Assembly: GCA_964565775.1 (NCBI GenBank) | Contig: CAZMGB010000018.1 | Coordinates: 1-64,000 of the forward strand | Length of the DNA: 64,000 bases | Direction of reading: 5' to 3' | From: CAZMGB01 sp964565775 | Lineage (GTDB): Bacteria > Chloroflexota > Dehalococcoidia > DSTF01 > JALHUB01 | Part shown: one piece after another, positions 50,381-58,807 of the stretch | How positions within the stretch are numbered: position 1 is the first letter of the stretch | Layout: every line of letters starts with the position of its first letter | The notes under the pieces: generated by a model | Told to the model about the DNA's origin: nothing | The model's database searches: none | What the model saw: only the letters and a program-made list of their open reading frames with translations | Translations under genes and position numbers: made by a program

Positions 50381-51400
50381 CTACTCCTCGATCTCGGGAG
50401 ACCCGGAGCCCTCCCGGAACCAGGCGATGGGCCGGAACTCCCGCGGCACCTGGCCATCCTGCTTGAACCTCGGGTACCCGAGAACGACCGCGGAACTGAC
50501 CATCCAGGGATCCACGATGCCAAGCTTCTGCCTGAGGGGAGGCACCATGTTGAGCGCCTGGCTGAATCCTACCCAGCAGGACCTGATACCCAGGGAGTTG
50601 GCCACCAGAATCATGTTCTGGCCACAGATGCCTATGTTGATCTCGGGGCCGCTGATGGCGCGCTGGTCGCCCGCCAGCAAGATCACCACAGGGGCATTCA
50701 GGAGAGGCGGCAGAGATCTTCTGGAGATGCTGCCCAGCCCACCGAGGATGATGCGAGGATCATACAGACCCGGATCCGGGTTGGCCTCATACATGGGAAC
50801 CAGGTTCTTCACCAGCTCGTCGTGCTTGTACAGGTTGTACATGCCGTTCAGCACGTTGTAGATCGCCTCGTTCATCTCCGTGATGAGGGCCTTGTCCGTG
50901 ACGACAACGAACTTCCAGGGCTGACAGTTCCCGGCGCTGGGGGCGAATCGGCCCGCCTCCAACACCCTCCTGATAAGAGGCTCGGGCACCGGATCCTCCT
51001 TGAAGTTTCGAACGCTACGACGGTAGAGCACCGCCCGCTCGACCGCATTCCACTCGTCGGGATTCCCGTCGGCGTCACGTGGCTCAAGGGGCATCTTGGC
51101 CGGCAGGGGGTGAGGCTCGGTGGCGTAAAAGCCCTCGTCCACGTGGTACGGCTCGGCAATCGAGAGGGCGTCCCGCGGGCAGGCCACCATGCAGTTGTAG
51201 CAGCTAAAGCACTCGTACGCCTCTTTCTTGCGGGGGACTTCCCTCTCCCCTACCATCTCCCAGACCCTGAAGGGGCAGTTCTCGAAGCACAACCGACAGT
51301 CAGAGCCGCGAGGTCGAGTGCATTTCTCCGGGTCCACCCTCATGACGCCCATGTGGACAGTTTCAGGACGAAACACGTGCTTTACATCTTCCCAAGGCAT
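50381..51400 (-). CDS. Nitroreductase fused to two 4Fe-4S clusters
   Basis: 339 aa from ATG 51400 (AAGGAG upstream). The N-terminal 85 residues carry two clusters of cysteines (CTRPRGSDCRLCFENCPF and CFSCYNCMVACPRDAL). The remainder is an FMN nitroreductase domain starting YRRSVRNFKEDPVPEPL, then RFAPSAGNCQPWKFVVV, and ending with the GYPRF-type strand. Electrons from a ferredoxin-like donor would pass through the clusters to FMN. The substrate is unknown. Upstream DNA carries a gene fragment (51427-51600). Confidence 0.92.
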   Translation of the reverse strand: MPWEDVKHVFRPETVHMGVMRVDPEKCTRPRGSDCRLCFENCPFRVWEMVGEREVPRKKEAYECFSCYNCMVACPRDALSIAEPYHVDEGFYATEPHPLPAKMPLEPRDADGNPDEWNAVERAVLYRRSVRNFKEDPVPEPLIRRVLEAGRFAPSAGNCQPWKFVVVTDKALITEMNEAIYNVLNGMYNLYKHDELVKNLVPMYEANPDPGLYDPRIILGGLGSISRRSLPPLLNAPVVILLAGDQRAISGPEINIGICGQNMILVANSLGIRSCWVGFSQALNMVPPLRQKLGIVDPWMVSSAVVLGYPRFKQDGQVPREFRPIAWFREGSGSPEIEE

Positions 51401-51426
51401 CGTTTTCTCCTTCGTGTACGTTGACA

Positions 51427-51600
51427 GGACTCTTGCAAGATCGAGCGAGCCCAAGCGAGTGGACGATCGGTATTCAGGGCGAGCTGCGCATGGTGCCAGA
51501 CAAGGACCGGCGGGTGCACAAGGGGCAACCCTTCCCCCGGCGTCCAAGAGGCCATGCTCACCCCGTCGACGGTGTGCACGTACCGGATGCGCGGCTCCAT
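51427..51600 (-). pseudogene. N-terminal fragment of an alpha/beta hydrolase or adenylate-cyclase-type gene
   Basis: From ATG 51600 the reading MEPRIRYVHTVDGVSMASW, then TPGEGLPLVHPP and HAQLALNTDRPLAWAR, strongly resembles the start of a common family of alpha/beta hydrolases fused to cyclase or LuxR domains. After 58 residues it degrades and runs into the nitroreductase start. The rest of the gene is gone. Confidence 0.55.
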
Positions 51601-52008
51601 CAAGTGATTATCGTACACTATCCGCGGCCCCCACTCATGCCTCCGGGCAGCCAACCTCACGAACGGTGTCCCTGCGCTCTGGCGATGAGAAGCCGTGAAG
51701 ACGGCGATCAACGGGCGCCGCGGAGGGCGATCTGCGGACTGGTAGGCCGCAGCCTTCGCAGCCATGTCGTCCCCCTCGGCTTCAGTTGACCCGCCGGGGC
51801 GCGTCGTCCACGGGAATCAGCGCCATCGATCCGATTCTACCAGGGGCGGCCGTCGCGGGCATCGCCTGCCCTCAGCCCGAGTCCACAGCACCTCCGGCCA
51901 CATTGGTCGGGACCTTCGCAGACAGAGTGCCGCCATCGTTGACGTCGGACACCGCTCTGAATAGGATGAGAGCCGGGCATGCCGGAGGTCTGGAGGGTGA
52001 GCGCTTTC
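51601..52008. other. Gene-poor region with an orphan promoter
   Basis: About 400 bp between the hydrolase fragment and the EamA gene. Apart from the promoter-like sequence at 51939-51967, I see no convincing gene or RNA. Together with the neighbouring fragment it looks like decayed DNA. Confidence 0.45.
51939..51967 (+). promoter_or_regulatory. Orphan plus-strand promoter
   Basis: TTGACG (51939-51944), a 17-bp spacer and TAGGAT (51962-51967). Downstream on the plus strand there is no gene; transcription would run antisense into the 3' end of the EamA gene. Confidence 0.4.
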
Positions 52009-52911
52009 TCAGCCGAGCCCCGCAGCGGGTACACGGCCACGGCGCATCGCCACATAGACGCCTGCCAGCACCAGCAGTGCTCCCGCGACCTCAAGGCCGC
52101 TCGGCATCTCCTTCAGGATGAGGGCAGCGAGAGCGGTTGCCCCCACCGGTTCCCCCAGAATCGCCGCCGCCGTCAGGGCAGCGGGAACGTAGGCCAGGGC
52201 CCAGTTGATGGCGGAGTGGCCGACGAGCTGCGGCACAAGCGCCAGCAGGACGAACATCACGAACGTCTTTGTGCTGTAGCCCGTGAACGACTCTCCCGCG
52301 ACGAGCACCGAGAACAGCAGCAACACGGCCGCCACCGGATAGACGACGCCGATGTATCGCGCCCACGACATCTGCGGCCGGGCCAGCCGTCCAGCCAGCA
52401 AGTAGCCCGCTCCGAAGACGGCCCCCAGCAGTGCGTACAGATCGCCCACCACCGTCCCCAGGCCCTCGCCTGCGTCCTCGGCGGCCATCAATGCCGCCCC
52501 CGCTGTCGCCAGACCGATGCCGAGCCACGTCGCCGCTGGCACCCGTTCGCCCAGCACGTACGGCGAGGCGAGTCCCACAAACAGCGGGTTCGTCGTCACC
52601 AGCACCACCGACGTGGTAACCGAGGTCTGCTGGAGCGAGGCGATCCAGAAGCCGAAGTGCAACGCAAGGAATGCGCCCGCCAGCAGAGGCCACGCAGGCG
52701 GGCCCTCCTGAGACGCCCGCTGACGGCCGGCCGCCAGGCCAAGGGCGCCGGCTGGCACTGCGGCCAGTCCCAGTCGATAGGCCGCGATCACGAGGGCGGG
52801 AGCTTGCGCCTCCCGGATGAGGACGGCCGCGCAGGAAACGGCGGCGACGCCGACGGCGAGGACCGGGTACGGGTAGGATCTGCCCTGTCGCACGCGGTCA
52901 TCATAGCGCAT
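52009..52911 (-). CDS. EamA/DMT-family transporter
   Basis: 300 aa from ATG 52911 (an in-frame GTG at 52944 is possible). Ten transmembrane helices in two EamA halves; VLVTTNPLFVGLASPYVLGERV marks the end of the first half and ALTAAAILGEPVGATALAALIL the second. Family members export metabolites or amino acids. It is divergent from the SDR gene, 75 bp away. Confidence 0.92.
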   Translation of the reverse strand: MRYDDRVRQGRSYPYPVLAVGVAAVSCAAVLIREAQAPALVIAAYRLGLAAVPAGALGLAAGRQRASQEGPPAWPLLAGAFLALHFGFWIASLQQTSVTTSVVLVTTNPLFVGLASPYVLGERVPAATWLGIGLATAGAALMAAEDAGEGLGTVVGDLYALLGAVFGAGYLLAGRLARPQMSWARYIGVVYPVAAVLLLFSVLVAGESFTGYSTKTFVMFVLLALVPQLVGHSAINWALAYVPAALTAAAILGEPVGATALAALILKEMPSGLEVAGALLVLAGVYVAMRRGRVPAAGLG

Positions 52912-52986
52912 CCGCCGCCGGGACCATCGCCGGGCTGACGGCACCGGGCCAAGGCAAGACTCAATCCAGATGGAAGGAGAGGTTAC

Positions 52987-53754
52987 GTGAAGATCGAGGG
53001 GAAGGCAGCCATAGTCACGGGGTCGGCGGTAGGGGTAGGCCGGGCCACCGCCCTGGAGCTGGCCAGACGGGGGGCCAACGTCGTCGTCAACTACTCGCGT
53101 TCAGAGGCCGAGGCGCAGCAGACGGCGGCCGACGCCGAGGCGCTGGGGGCCCAGGTGCTGCTGGTTCGCGCGGACGTCTCCCGGGACGACGAAGTGCGGG
53201 GAATGGTGAGGCAGGCTCTGGACCGGTTCGGGTCGGTGGACGTGCTGGTCAACAACGCCGCCATCACCCACTTCGTCGACTTCAGGGACCTCGAGGGTCT
53301 GACCGAGGACATGTGGGACCGCATTCTGGCGGTCAACGTCAAGGGAGTGTTCTTCTGCTCGCGGGCCGTGGTTCCGCACATGAGGGAGCGGGGCAGCGGC
53401 TGCATCGTCAACCTCTCCTCGGTAGCAGGCATCCGGGGCGCAGGCAGTTCCATCGCCTACTGCGCATCCAAGGCCGCCGTCATCAACCTCACGATGGCCT
53501 TTGCGCGGGCATTCGCGCCGGAGGTGCGCGTCAACTGCGTCGCTCCGGGATTCATCGATACGCGCTGGCATTCGGCACGCCCCGAACTCACGGATTACGA
53601 GGCACTGAAGGAAAGCGTCGCGCGGGGCACTCCCCTGGCTCGTGTCTGCACCGCCGATGACATCGCACAGGCCGTGCTCAGCCTCGTCGAAGGGGCGGAC
53701 TTCGTCACGGGCCAGACCCTCGTCGTGGACGGGGGAAGCATCATGCGGCTGTAG
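52987..53754 (+). CDS. SDR-family oxidoreductase (FabG-like)
   Basis: 255 aa, GTG start with AAGGAGAGG upstream. NAD(P)-binding GSAVGVGRATALEL, then DVLVNNAA, the catalytic Ser in NLSSVAG and YxxxK as YCASK, with a typical C-terminus ending GQTLVVDGGS. It acts on a 3-oxoacyl or similar ketone; the substrate is unknown. The next gene begins within 6 bp of its stop. Confidence 0.95.
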   Translation: MKIEGKAAIVTGSAVGVGRATALELARRGANVVVNYSRSEAEAQQTAADAEALGAQVLLVRADVSRDDEVRGMVRQALDRFGSVDVLVNNAAITHFVDFRDLEGLTEDMWDRILAVNVKGVFFCSRAVVPHMRERGSGCIVNLSSVAGIRGAGSSIAYCASKAAVINLTMAFARAFAPEVRVNCVAPGFIDTRWHSARPELTDYEALKESVARGTPLARVCTADDIAQAVLSLVEGADFVTGQTLVVDGGSIMRL

Positions 53755-53760
53755 GAGGAA

Positions 53761-54120
53761 GTGCTTCCCGCCAACAACCCCTTGTTGGCGTTCATACTCA
53801 ACCCCGATTTCGATTCGCCGTTGGCGCGAATGCTTTTCCAGGTGCCTGACGCCTTCGTCAAAGGATTGGTGTACGCTTGGATCGTCCGGTATATTATAGA
53901 GCACCAACAATTCGAGCTACCTCCGGGATTCGAGCGACTTGAGGACTTCGCATTGGCCGTGGCGGATTGGGCGGCAAGTCCGACGGGGCGGTGCGTGACT
54001 GGTGCTTCAGCCGCAGCCGTCGCTATAGCTGGACGCGCGGAATTGAGGAATCCTGCGGCCTGTGGAGCAGCGCCTGTTCTGGTTACCAGGGCATTCACTG
54101 GCTGCGTCTCAGGAGGATGA
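53761..54120 (+). CDS. Unknown small protein
   Basis: 119 aa from GTG 53761. The AGGAGG just before it is only 2 nt away, so a later start is possible. Hydrophobic and aromatic in the first half (AFVKGLVYAWIVRYIIEH), Ala/Gly-rich in the second. No family recognised. Base composition is lower in GC than the surrounding genes. It overlaps the start of the next gene in another frame. Confidence 0.4.
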   Translation: MLPANNPLLAFILNPDFDSPLARMLFQVPDAFVKGLVYAWIVRYIIEHQQFELPPGFERLEDFALAVADWAASPTGRCVTGASAAAVAIAGRAELRNPAACGAAPVLVTRAFTGCVSGG

Positions 54121-54541
54121 CATTAAGTTGGGCCGGCCTCCCGCATGGACTGAGCTTTGGCTTCCTGTCTGTTTGGCGCTTGTGCTGCTACTCCTAGCGA
54201 CAGCCATCGCGACCCAATCTTGGAGTGAGGTGGTTCTAGCGGGGGCGGCCGTGGTCTTGCTCGTCTTCCCGAGGGGCGTCAGTCGCTGGGTCGTGGCCAC
54301 CCTGGGGAAAGCACCCGGGCCCCACCTGCGCGTGATTGCGCTGCTGTCAAAGATCCAATCAAGGGCTCAGTGGGTCCTCGTCATGATCGCGGGGGCGGCT
54401 GCTGGCGCGGCGTGGAGCGTTGCTACGAACGGGTGGCGCGTCATGTTTCTTGCCGGTCCGACCCTCGTTGTCCTGCTGCTCGTGTGGGGCATTGTCATCC
54501 GGCGCGAAGGCTGGTCCGGCGGCAAGACTAAGGGCCAATAG
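54062..54541 (+). CDS. Unknown membrane protein
   Basis: Up to 159 aa. It may really start at TTG 54128, 11 nt after AGGAGG (54111-54116), giving about 137 aa. Four hydrophobic segments (about residues 30-50, 56-75, 100-118 and 125-145 of the long form), no known domain. It overlaps the preceding small gene. Because the two overlap in different frames, one may be a false call. Confidence 0.5.
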   Translation: MEQRLFWLPGHSLAASQEDDIKLGRPPAWTELWLPVCLALVLLLLATAIATQSWSEVVLAGAAVVLLVFPRGVSRWVVATLGKAPGPHLRVIALLSKIQSRAQWVLVMIAGAAAGAAWSVATNGWRVMFLAGPTLVVLLLVWGIVIRREGWSGGKTKGQ

Positions 54542-54755
54542 GGGCACACGGCGTTACCATGATGCTGCCACGCTGGGATGGGGAGCCGCCGGACGTGGAC
54601 GTGGAGTGCGTGGAGGGGAATATCCCGGAGTAGCGCGCGCCCTTCAGCTCGGACAACAAGTCTCCCAGCCGCCTAACTCAAGACCGTTCGCAGGAGCGAT
54701 TGAAGGCGGCCCGACCCTCGACGGCAAGGGCAACGGGCCCGGAATGCTGGTTCGT
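54542..54755. other. Intergenic region with a tiny coding-like piece
   Basis: A short frame at 54559-54633 (24 residues, begins MMLPRWDGEPPDVDVE) may be a gene remnant. No homologue is recognised. The region then leads into the terminator at 54756. Confidence 0.3.
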
Positions 54756-54783
54756 CGCCCGGGGGTCAGGCTCCCGGGCGTTT
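54756..54783 (+). terminator. Intrinsic terminator-like hairpin
   Basis: CGCCCGGG and CCCGGGCG form an 8-bp stem with a 9-nt loop, followed by TTT. It lies between the unknown membrane gene and the hemerythrin promoter. Confidence 0.55.
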
Positions 54784-54804
54784 CCCGCCGAGCGCTGATA
54801 GGAC

Positions 54805-54810
54805 TATACT
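54805..54810 (+). promoter_or_regulatory. -10 element of the hemerythrin gene
   Basis: TATACT about 105 nt before the hemerythrin start. The -35 region is not clear. Confidence 0.35.
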
Positions 54811-54914
54811 TGAGGCAACGCTCATCGCCAGTTCTTGCGCCCCGGACCTATGCTTCCACCTTCGCGTCGAAGCCATGGTCTGCGAGGAACAATCCTACGA
54901 AGGGAGAGGACCCC

Positions 54915-55460
54915 ATGAATCCGACGGAAATGCTCATGGACGAACACCGCCTCATCCGGCAGGGCCTCGACAATTTTCGCTTGGCGACGCAGAAGATGGA
55001 GCAAGGGATCAACCCTCCGGCTCAGTTCTTCGAAAAGGCGGTGGACTTCGGCCGCTCGTTCGTCGACAAGTATCACCATTTCAAGGAAGAGTATCTAATG
55101 TTCGGCCGCCTGGCCGAGAAGCACAAGAGCGAGCTTGACGGCCAGATCGAGGCATTGAGGTATCAGCACGAGCGGGGCCGGGAGTTCCTCAACGAGATGG
55201 CCGCCGCCCTGGACGGCTATTCCAAGGGCAAGGACGCCCAGATCACGATCATGTTGGAGAACCTGTCCTCCTTCACGTCCCTGATCAGGCATCATATCCA
55301 TCGTGAGGACCAGGTCTTCTTTCCCATGGTTGAGGAGGACCTCACGCAGAGCGAACTGGACGAGCTCTCCGAGCTGTTCGTGAAGGAAGGCAACAGGATC
55401 GGGCCCGATACCATGGAGAGAATGCGTCGGCTAGTAGGTGAAATGGAGGCCTTGCTGTAG
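54915..55460 (+). CDS. Hemerythrin-domain protein
   Basis: 181 aa from ATG 54915 with AGGGAGAGGA upstream. HHE ligand pattern is visible along four helices: MDEHRLIRQG, DKYHHFKEEYLMF, RYQHERGREFL, then RHHIHREDQVFFPM. A di-iron site is expected. It binds O2, NO or other small ligands, or guards against iron and oxidative stress. No fused regulatory domain. The following gene begins about 276 nt later. Confidence 0.93.
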   Translation: MNPTEMLMDEHRLIRQGLDNFRLATQKMEQGINPPAQFFEKAVDFGRSFVDKYHHFKEEYLMFGRLAEKHKSELDGQIEALRYQHERGREFLNEMAAALDGYSKGKDAQITIMLENLSSFTSLIRHHIHREDQVFFPMVEEDLTQSELDELSELFVKEGNRIGPDTMERMRRLVGEMEALL

Positions 55461-55736
55461 CCGGCACAGGGTGATGCTCGAACCAGACGCCAAGGGGTGT
55501 GGCGGGCCGGCCGCTTTCCCGCCGCACCCTCTTCAGTGCCATCGACCCGTTTTCTTCGACCTCGCAGCCAGCGACCTGGTCGACGCCCAGCGGCGGGCAA
55601 ACCCAGGGGCTTCGGGGTCTCCACAGGCGTGCCAGTACCGGCTCGAAGCCGCTGTCAGACCGTCGCCGAGCCTCCAGAGGGCAACGGCGACGGCACCGGT
55701 GACCGCTCTGGGATTCTCCCCAAGGAGGACCGTACT

Positions 55737-57320
55737 GTGGGGACTCTACTCGTAAACCCTCCCTACCCTCTTACAGAGTGGCCCAACATGCCCCTTGGCC
55801 TGAGCTACATCGCGGCGGTGCTCGAAAAGAACGGGGTCGAGGTCAAAGTCCTCGACCTCCTGGTGAGCGAATACTCGGAGGAGAAGGTGCGCCGCTCCAT
55901 GGCGGAGTTCAGGCCAGAGGTCGTGGGCGTGACCGCCGTGACCATGAACTACCCCATATCGTCGAACATACTCAGGCTGTGCAAGACGTTCGACGAGAAC
56001 GTCATCACCGTGATCGGCGGCCCCCACGTGACCTTCTGTGCCGAGCGAACACTCAAGGAGGCCCCATGGATTGACATTGTGGTGAGGGGAGAGGGGGAGA
56101 ATACGATGCTCGACATCGTCAGGGGAAAGGCGCTCCCGGAGATAGAGGGTCTCGTCTTCAGGAAAGACGACGGCGCGGTGACGACCGGCGACCGGCCCTG
56201 GATCAAGAACCTGGACGAGCTTCCGTTTCCGGCCAGACACCTGTTCCCGCTATCGAATTACCACGCTTTCAGCGCCGGCGGCACCCTTGTCACCGGCAGA
56301 GGCTGCCCCTTCAACTGCATCTTCTGCGCAGGTCACAGGATGACGGGCAGGAGGGTTCGGCTGCGCAACCCGAAGCTGGTCGTGGATGAGATGCAGCTAG
56401 TTCAGGAGCTGGGGTTCAAGGAGATCTACGTCGAGGATGATCTTCTCACCTTGAACCACGTGCATGTCAACGCCATCTGCGACGAGATACTGGACAGGGG
56501 CCTCAAGCTCAGGTGGAACGCCTTCTCCAGGGTGGACACCGTCAGCAGAGAACTCTTGAAGAAGATGAAGCAGGCGGGCTGCTTCGGTTTGCTCTACGGC
56601 GTCGAGAGTGGAAACCAGGAGATACTGGACAGGGCCAAGAAGAAGATCACTCTCGAGAAGGTGAGGCAGGCGGTGGCCCTGGCAAAGGAGATGGGCATGA
56701 ACCCCGTGACCTCCTTTATCCTGGGGCTGCCTGGGGAGACCAGGGGCACCATGAGGCAGAGCTATGACTTTGCCAGACAACTGGGCACCTCATGCGGCTT
56801 CCATGTGCTGGCTCCTTTCCCCGGAACCGAGGTGAGGGAGAAAGCCCAGGAATACGGCATCACGATCCTGACCGACGACTGGTCGAAGTACGATGCCAAC
56901 CGGGCCGTCACCACAACGCCGGATGCCGGCGTCGCTGACGTGACCGAAATCCTGCGCGAGTACTACAGCGACATAAAGCACTACATCGGCCATCAGAAGA
57001 GTCAGGCCCAAGAGGGCAAGCTGAGCGATGAGGAGATGCGAGAGGTAAGTCTGAGGAGCGAGCGACGCTTCGCCTGGAGCCTGCTCAAGAGCGATTGCAT
57101 CGAGAAGCTCGGGCCGCTGGAACTGGGAGAGAGCCCGACCAGAGACCTGGCGCGGAGGCTGGCGCAGCGCCTATCGCTGCCCCTCGACCAGGCTGAGGAA
57201 CAGGTGGTGCGTCTGGAGGCCGAAGGGCTGCTGGTCCGCCAGGTGGAAAACAAACACGTCCTCTGGAGCTGGAGCAGGCCCCTTCGAGGTGAGCTGTATT
57301 CTGGGGTAGGGGTGGAATGA
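55737..57320 (+). CDS. B12-binding-domain radical SAM protein
   Basis: 527 aa from GTG 55737, 8 nt after AAGGAGG; longer upstream frames lack this. The N-terminal 150 residues form a cobalamin-binding-like fold (LVNPPYPLTEWPNMPLGLSY, GVTAVTMNYP, GGPHVTF, VRGEGE) without the His of DxHxxG, so cobalamin would bind base-off without a protein ligand, if at all. The radical SAM CxxxCxxC is in GRGCPFNCIFCAGH. A winged-helix-like C-terminal domain (about 440-515) follows. It may be a methyltransferase or cyclase; the product is not known. Upstream 55461-55736 shows no separate gene. Confidence 0.9.
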   Translation: MGTLLVNPPYPLTEWPNMPLGLSYIAAVLEKNGVEVKVLDLLVSEYSEEKVRRSMAEFRPEVVGVTAVTMNYPISSNILRLCKTFDENVITVIGGPHVTFCAERTLKEAPWIDIVVRGEGENTMLDIVRGKALPEIEGLVFRKDDGAVTTGDRPWIKNLDELPFPARHLFPLSNYHAFSAGGTLVTGRGCPFNCIFCAGHRMTGRRVRLRNPKLVVDEMQLVQELGFKEIYVEDDLLTLNHVHVNAICDEILDRGLKLRWNAFSRVDTVSRELLKKMKQAGCFGLLYGVESGNQEILDRAKKKITLEKVRQAVALAKEMGMNPVTSFILGLPGETRGTMRQSYDFARQLGTSCGFHVLAPFPGTEVREKAQEYGITILTDDWSKYDANRAVTTTPDAGVADVTEILREYYSDIKHYIGHQKSQAQEGKLSDEEMREVSLRSERRFAWSLLKSDCIEKLGPLELGESPTRDLARRLAQRLSLPLDQAEEQVVRLEAEGLLVRQVENKHVLWSWSRPLRGELYSGVGVE

Positions 57321-57367
57321 AATGAGGGGGCCCTCGGCTACGTGGGTTCTGGAGAGGAGGTGCGTTG

Positions 57368-57907
57368 ATGGACTGTCCAAAGTGCCGCAAGCGTCTTGAG
57401 ACTGTCACCATCGGCGGCGTCCGTGTCCAGCGCTGCACACGCTGTGGTGGCACTTGGTACGACAAGAATGAATTGCGGGTGCTGAAGGACAAGGAATCAC
57501 GCGGCGACTACCGCTGGATCGACTTCGATCTGTGGAAGGACGCTGGGAAGTTTCGAGCGCGGAGGCAGCAGCGCTACTCCTGTCCCAGGGACCAACTGCC
57601 GATGGCCACCGTCCACTACGGCGGATCGTCCATCGCCGTGGACATATGCTCTCAGTGTGAAGGCATCTGGCTGGACAAAGGCGAGTATGAAGAGATTGTC
57701 AGGTACCTGGAGAAGACGGTGGATAGCAGTTCCGTCAGGGACTATGTGAAGGATATCCGGGACGAGTTTGTTGAGCTACTTGAAGCGCGCGAAGCGCCCT
57801 GGAGCGTGATGAAGGACCTGGGCAAGATTCTATATCTGCTCCAGCTCCGCTTCGTGCTGAACCACCCCAAGCTGGCTCGCGCTGCCGCGGCGTTACCGAA
57901 GTTCTAG
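57368..57907 (+). CDS. Zinc-ribbon (zf-TFIIB) protein
   Basis: 179 aa from ATG 57368 (GAGAGGAGG upstream; an in-frame TTG lies 3 nt before). Two zinc-finger halves: CPKCRKRLETV with CTRCGGTWYDKNEL (about 3-35), and CPRDQLPMATV with CSQCEGIWLDKGEY (about 75-112). The rest is helical. zf-TFIIB proteins of bacteria are of unknown function. It follows the radical SAM gene by 47 bp in the same direction, suggesting a shared transcript. Confidence 0.85.
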   Translation: MDCPKCRKRLETVTIGGVRVQRCTRCGGTWYDKNELRVLKDKESRGDYRWIDFDLWKDAGKFRARRQQRYSCPRDQLPMATVHYGGSSIAVDICSQCEGIWLDKGEYEEIVRYLEKTVDSSSVRDYVKDIRDEFVELLEAREAPWSVMKDLGKILYLLQLRFVLNHPKLARAAAALPKF

Positions 57908-57941
57908 TGAGAAGGTCTACGGCGGAAGCTCGCCTGGACGT

Positions 57942-58733
57942 CTACTTGGCAGCCTCGATCTCCAAACGCACCATGCGAACATGTATGACGCCGCGCTCGT
58001 CGGGTGGGCAATGCTCCAGATACCGGTCAAGTAGCTGAGCCGTGAATTCGTCTCGTCTCTCCGGCGGCACTCGCTGCGTGTACGGCAGCCATGTGGTGCG
58101 GATCCATCCCTCGAAGGCGGCGCGGTCGGCATGGGTCATGTCCTTCTCGATCAAATCGGCTCGCCGCGTTGTCAGGCCCGCCTCGCCCAGCCAGACTCGA
58201 TACTCCTCCGGACCGTAGAACCCATAGGGCATCGCGAAGTCGTCGAAGTACGAGCGCCACTCCTCGGCACGGAGCATCCCCTCCAGCACCGCCAGGACAC
58301 CTCCGGCGTTCCCGCTCCCGCCCATCTGGAGAATGATTCTGGCCCCACGCTTGGCACTGTCGAATATCCCCCTCAGCACGGGCCGGTGGTCGCGCAACCA
58401 GTGGAGAACGGCGTTGGAGAAGACGACGTTGAATCCATCGCGGAAGGGCAAGAACCGGGCATCGCCCAGTACGAACGAAAGGTTGGAGTGATCGGCGATT
58501 GGATGGCGGCTCCGCGCCCGGGCGACCATCGCCCCCGAGTTGTCGATGCCGACGACGAAGCCCTTGGGCAGCCGGGCGGCGATCTCCGCAGTGACTTTGC
58601 CATCACCGCAGCCGATGTCGAGTGCGATCTCGTCGCCCCGCAGCTCAAGCTTGTCGATGAGCTCGCGCGCCCACTGCTGCTGTTGCCCGGAGTGCCGCTC
58701 GTAGTCGGCAGCGTCCCAGTCGTAGAGCGGCAT
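57942..58733 (-). CDS. Class I SAM-dependent methyltransferase
   Basis: 263 aa. Motif I is IALDIGCGDGKVTAEIA, followed by VVGIDNSGAMVARA and NVVFSNAVLHWL. The overall order matches trans-aconitate methyltransferase-like small-molecule methyltransferases (Methyltransf_25/11 type). The substrate is unknown. It is convergent with the zinc-ribbon gene. Confidence 0.93.
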   Translation of the reverse strand: MPLYDWDAADYERHSGQQQQWARELIDKLELRGDEIALDIGCGDGKVTAEIAARLPKGFVVGIDNSGAMVARARSRHPIADHSNLSFVLGDARFLPFRDGFNVVFSNAVLHWLRDHRPVLRGIFDSAKRGARIILQMGGSGNAGGVLAVLEGMLRAEEWRSYFDDFAMPYGFYGPEEYRVWLGEAGLTTRRADLIEKDMTHADRAAFEGWIRTTWLPYTQRVPPERRDEFTAQLLDRYLEHCPPDERGVIHVRMVRLEIEAAK

Positions 58734-58807
58734 CAGGTCGAACCGCGTTCAGATGCATGGGTTCCCGCAGCCGACGTTGGGATCATTTTGCCACCTAGAC
58801 GGCCACG

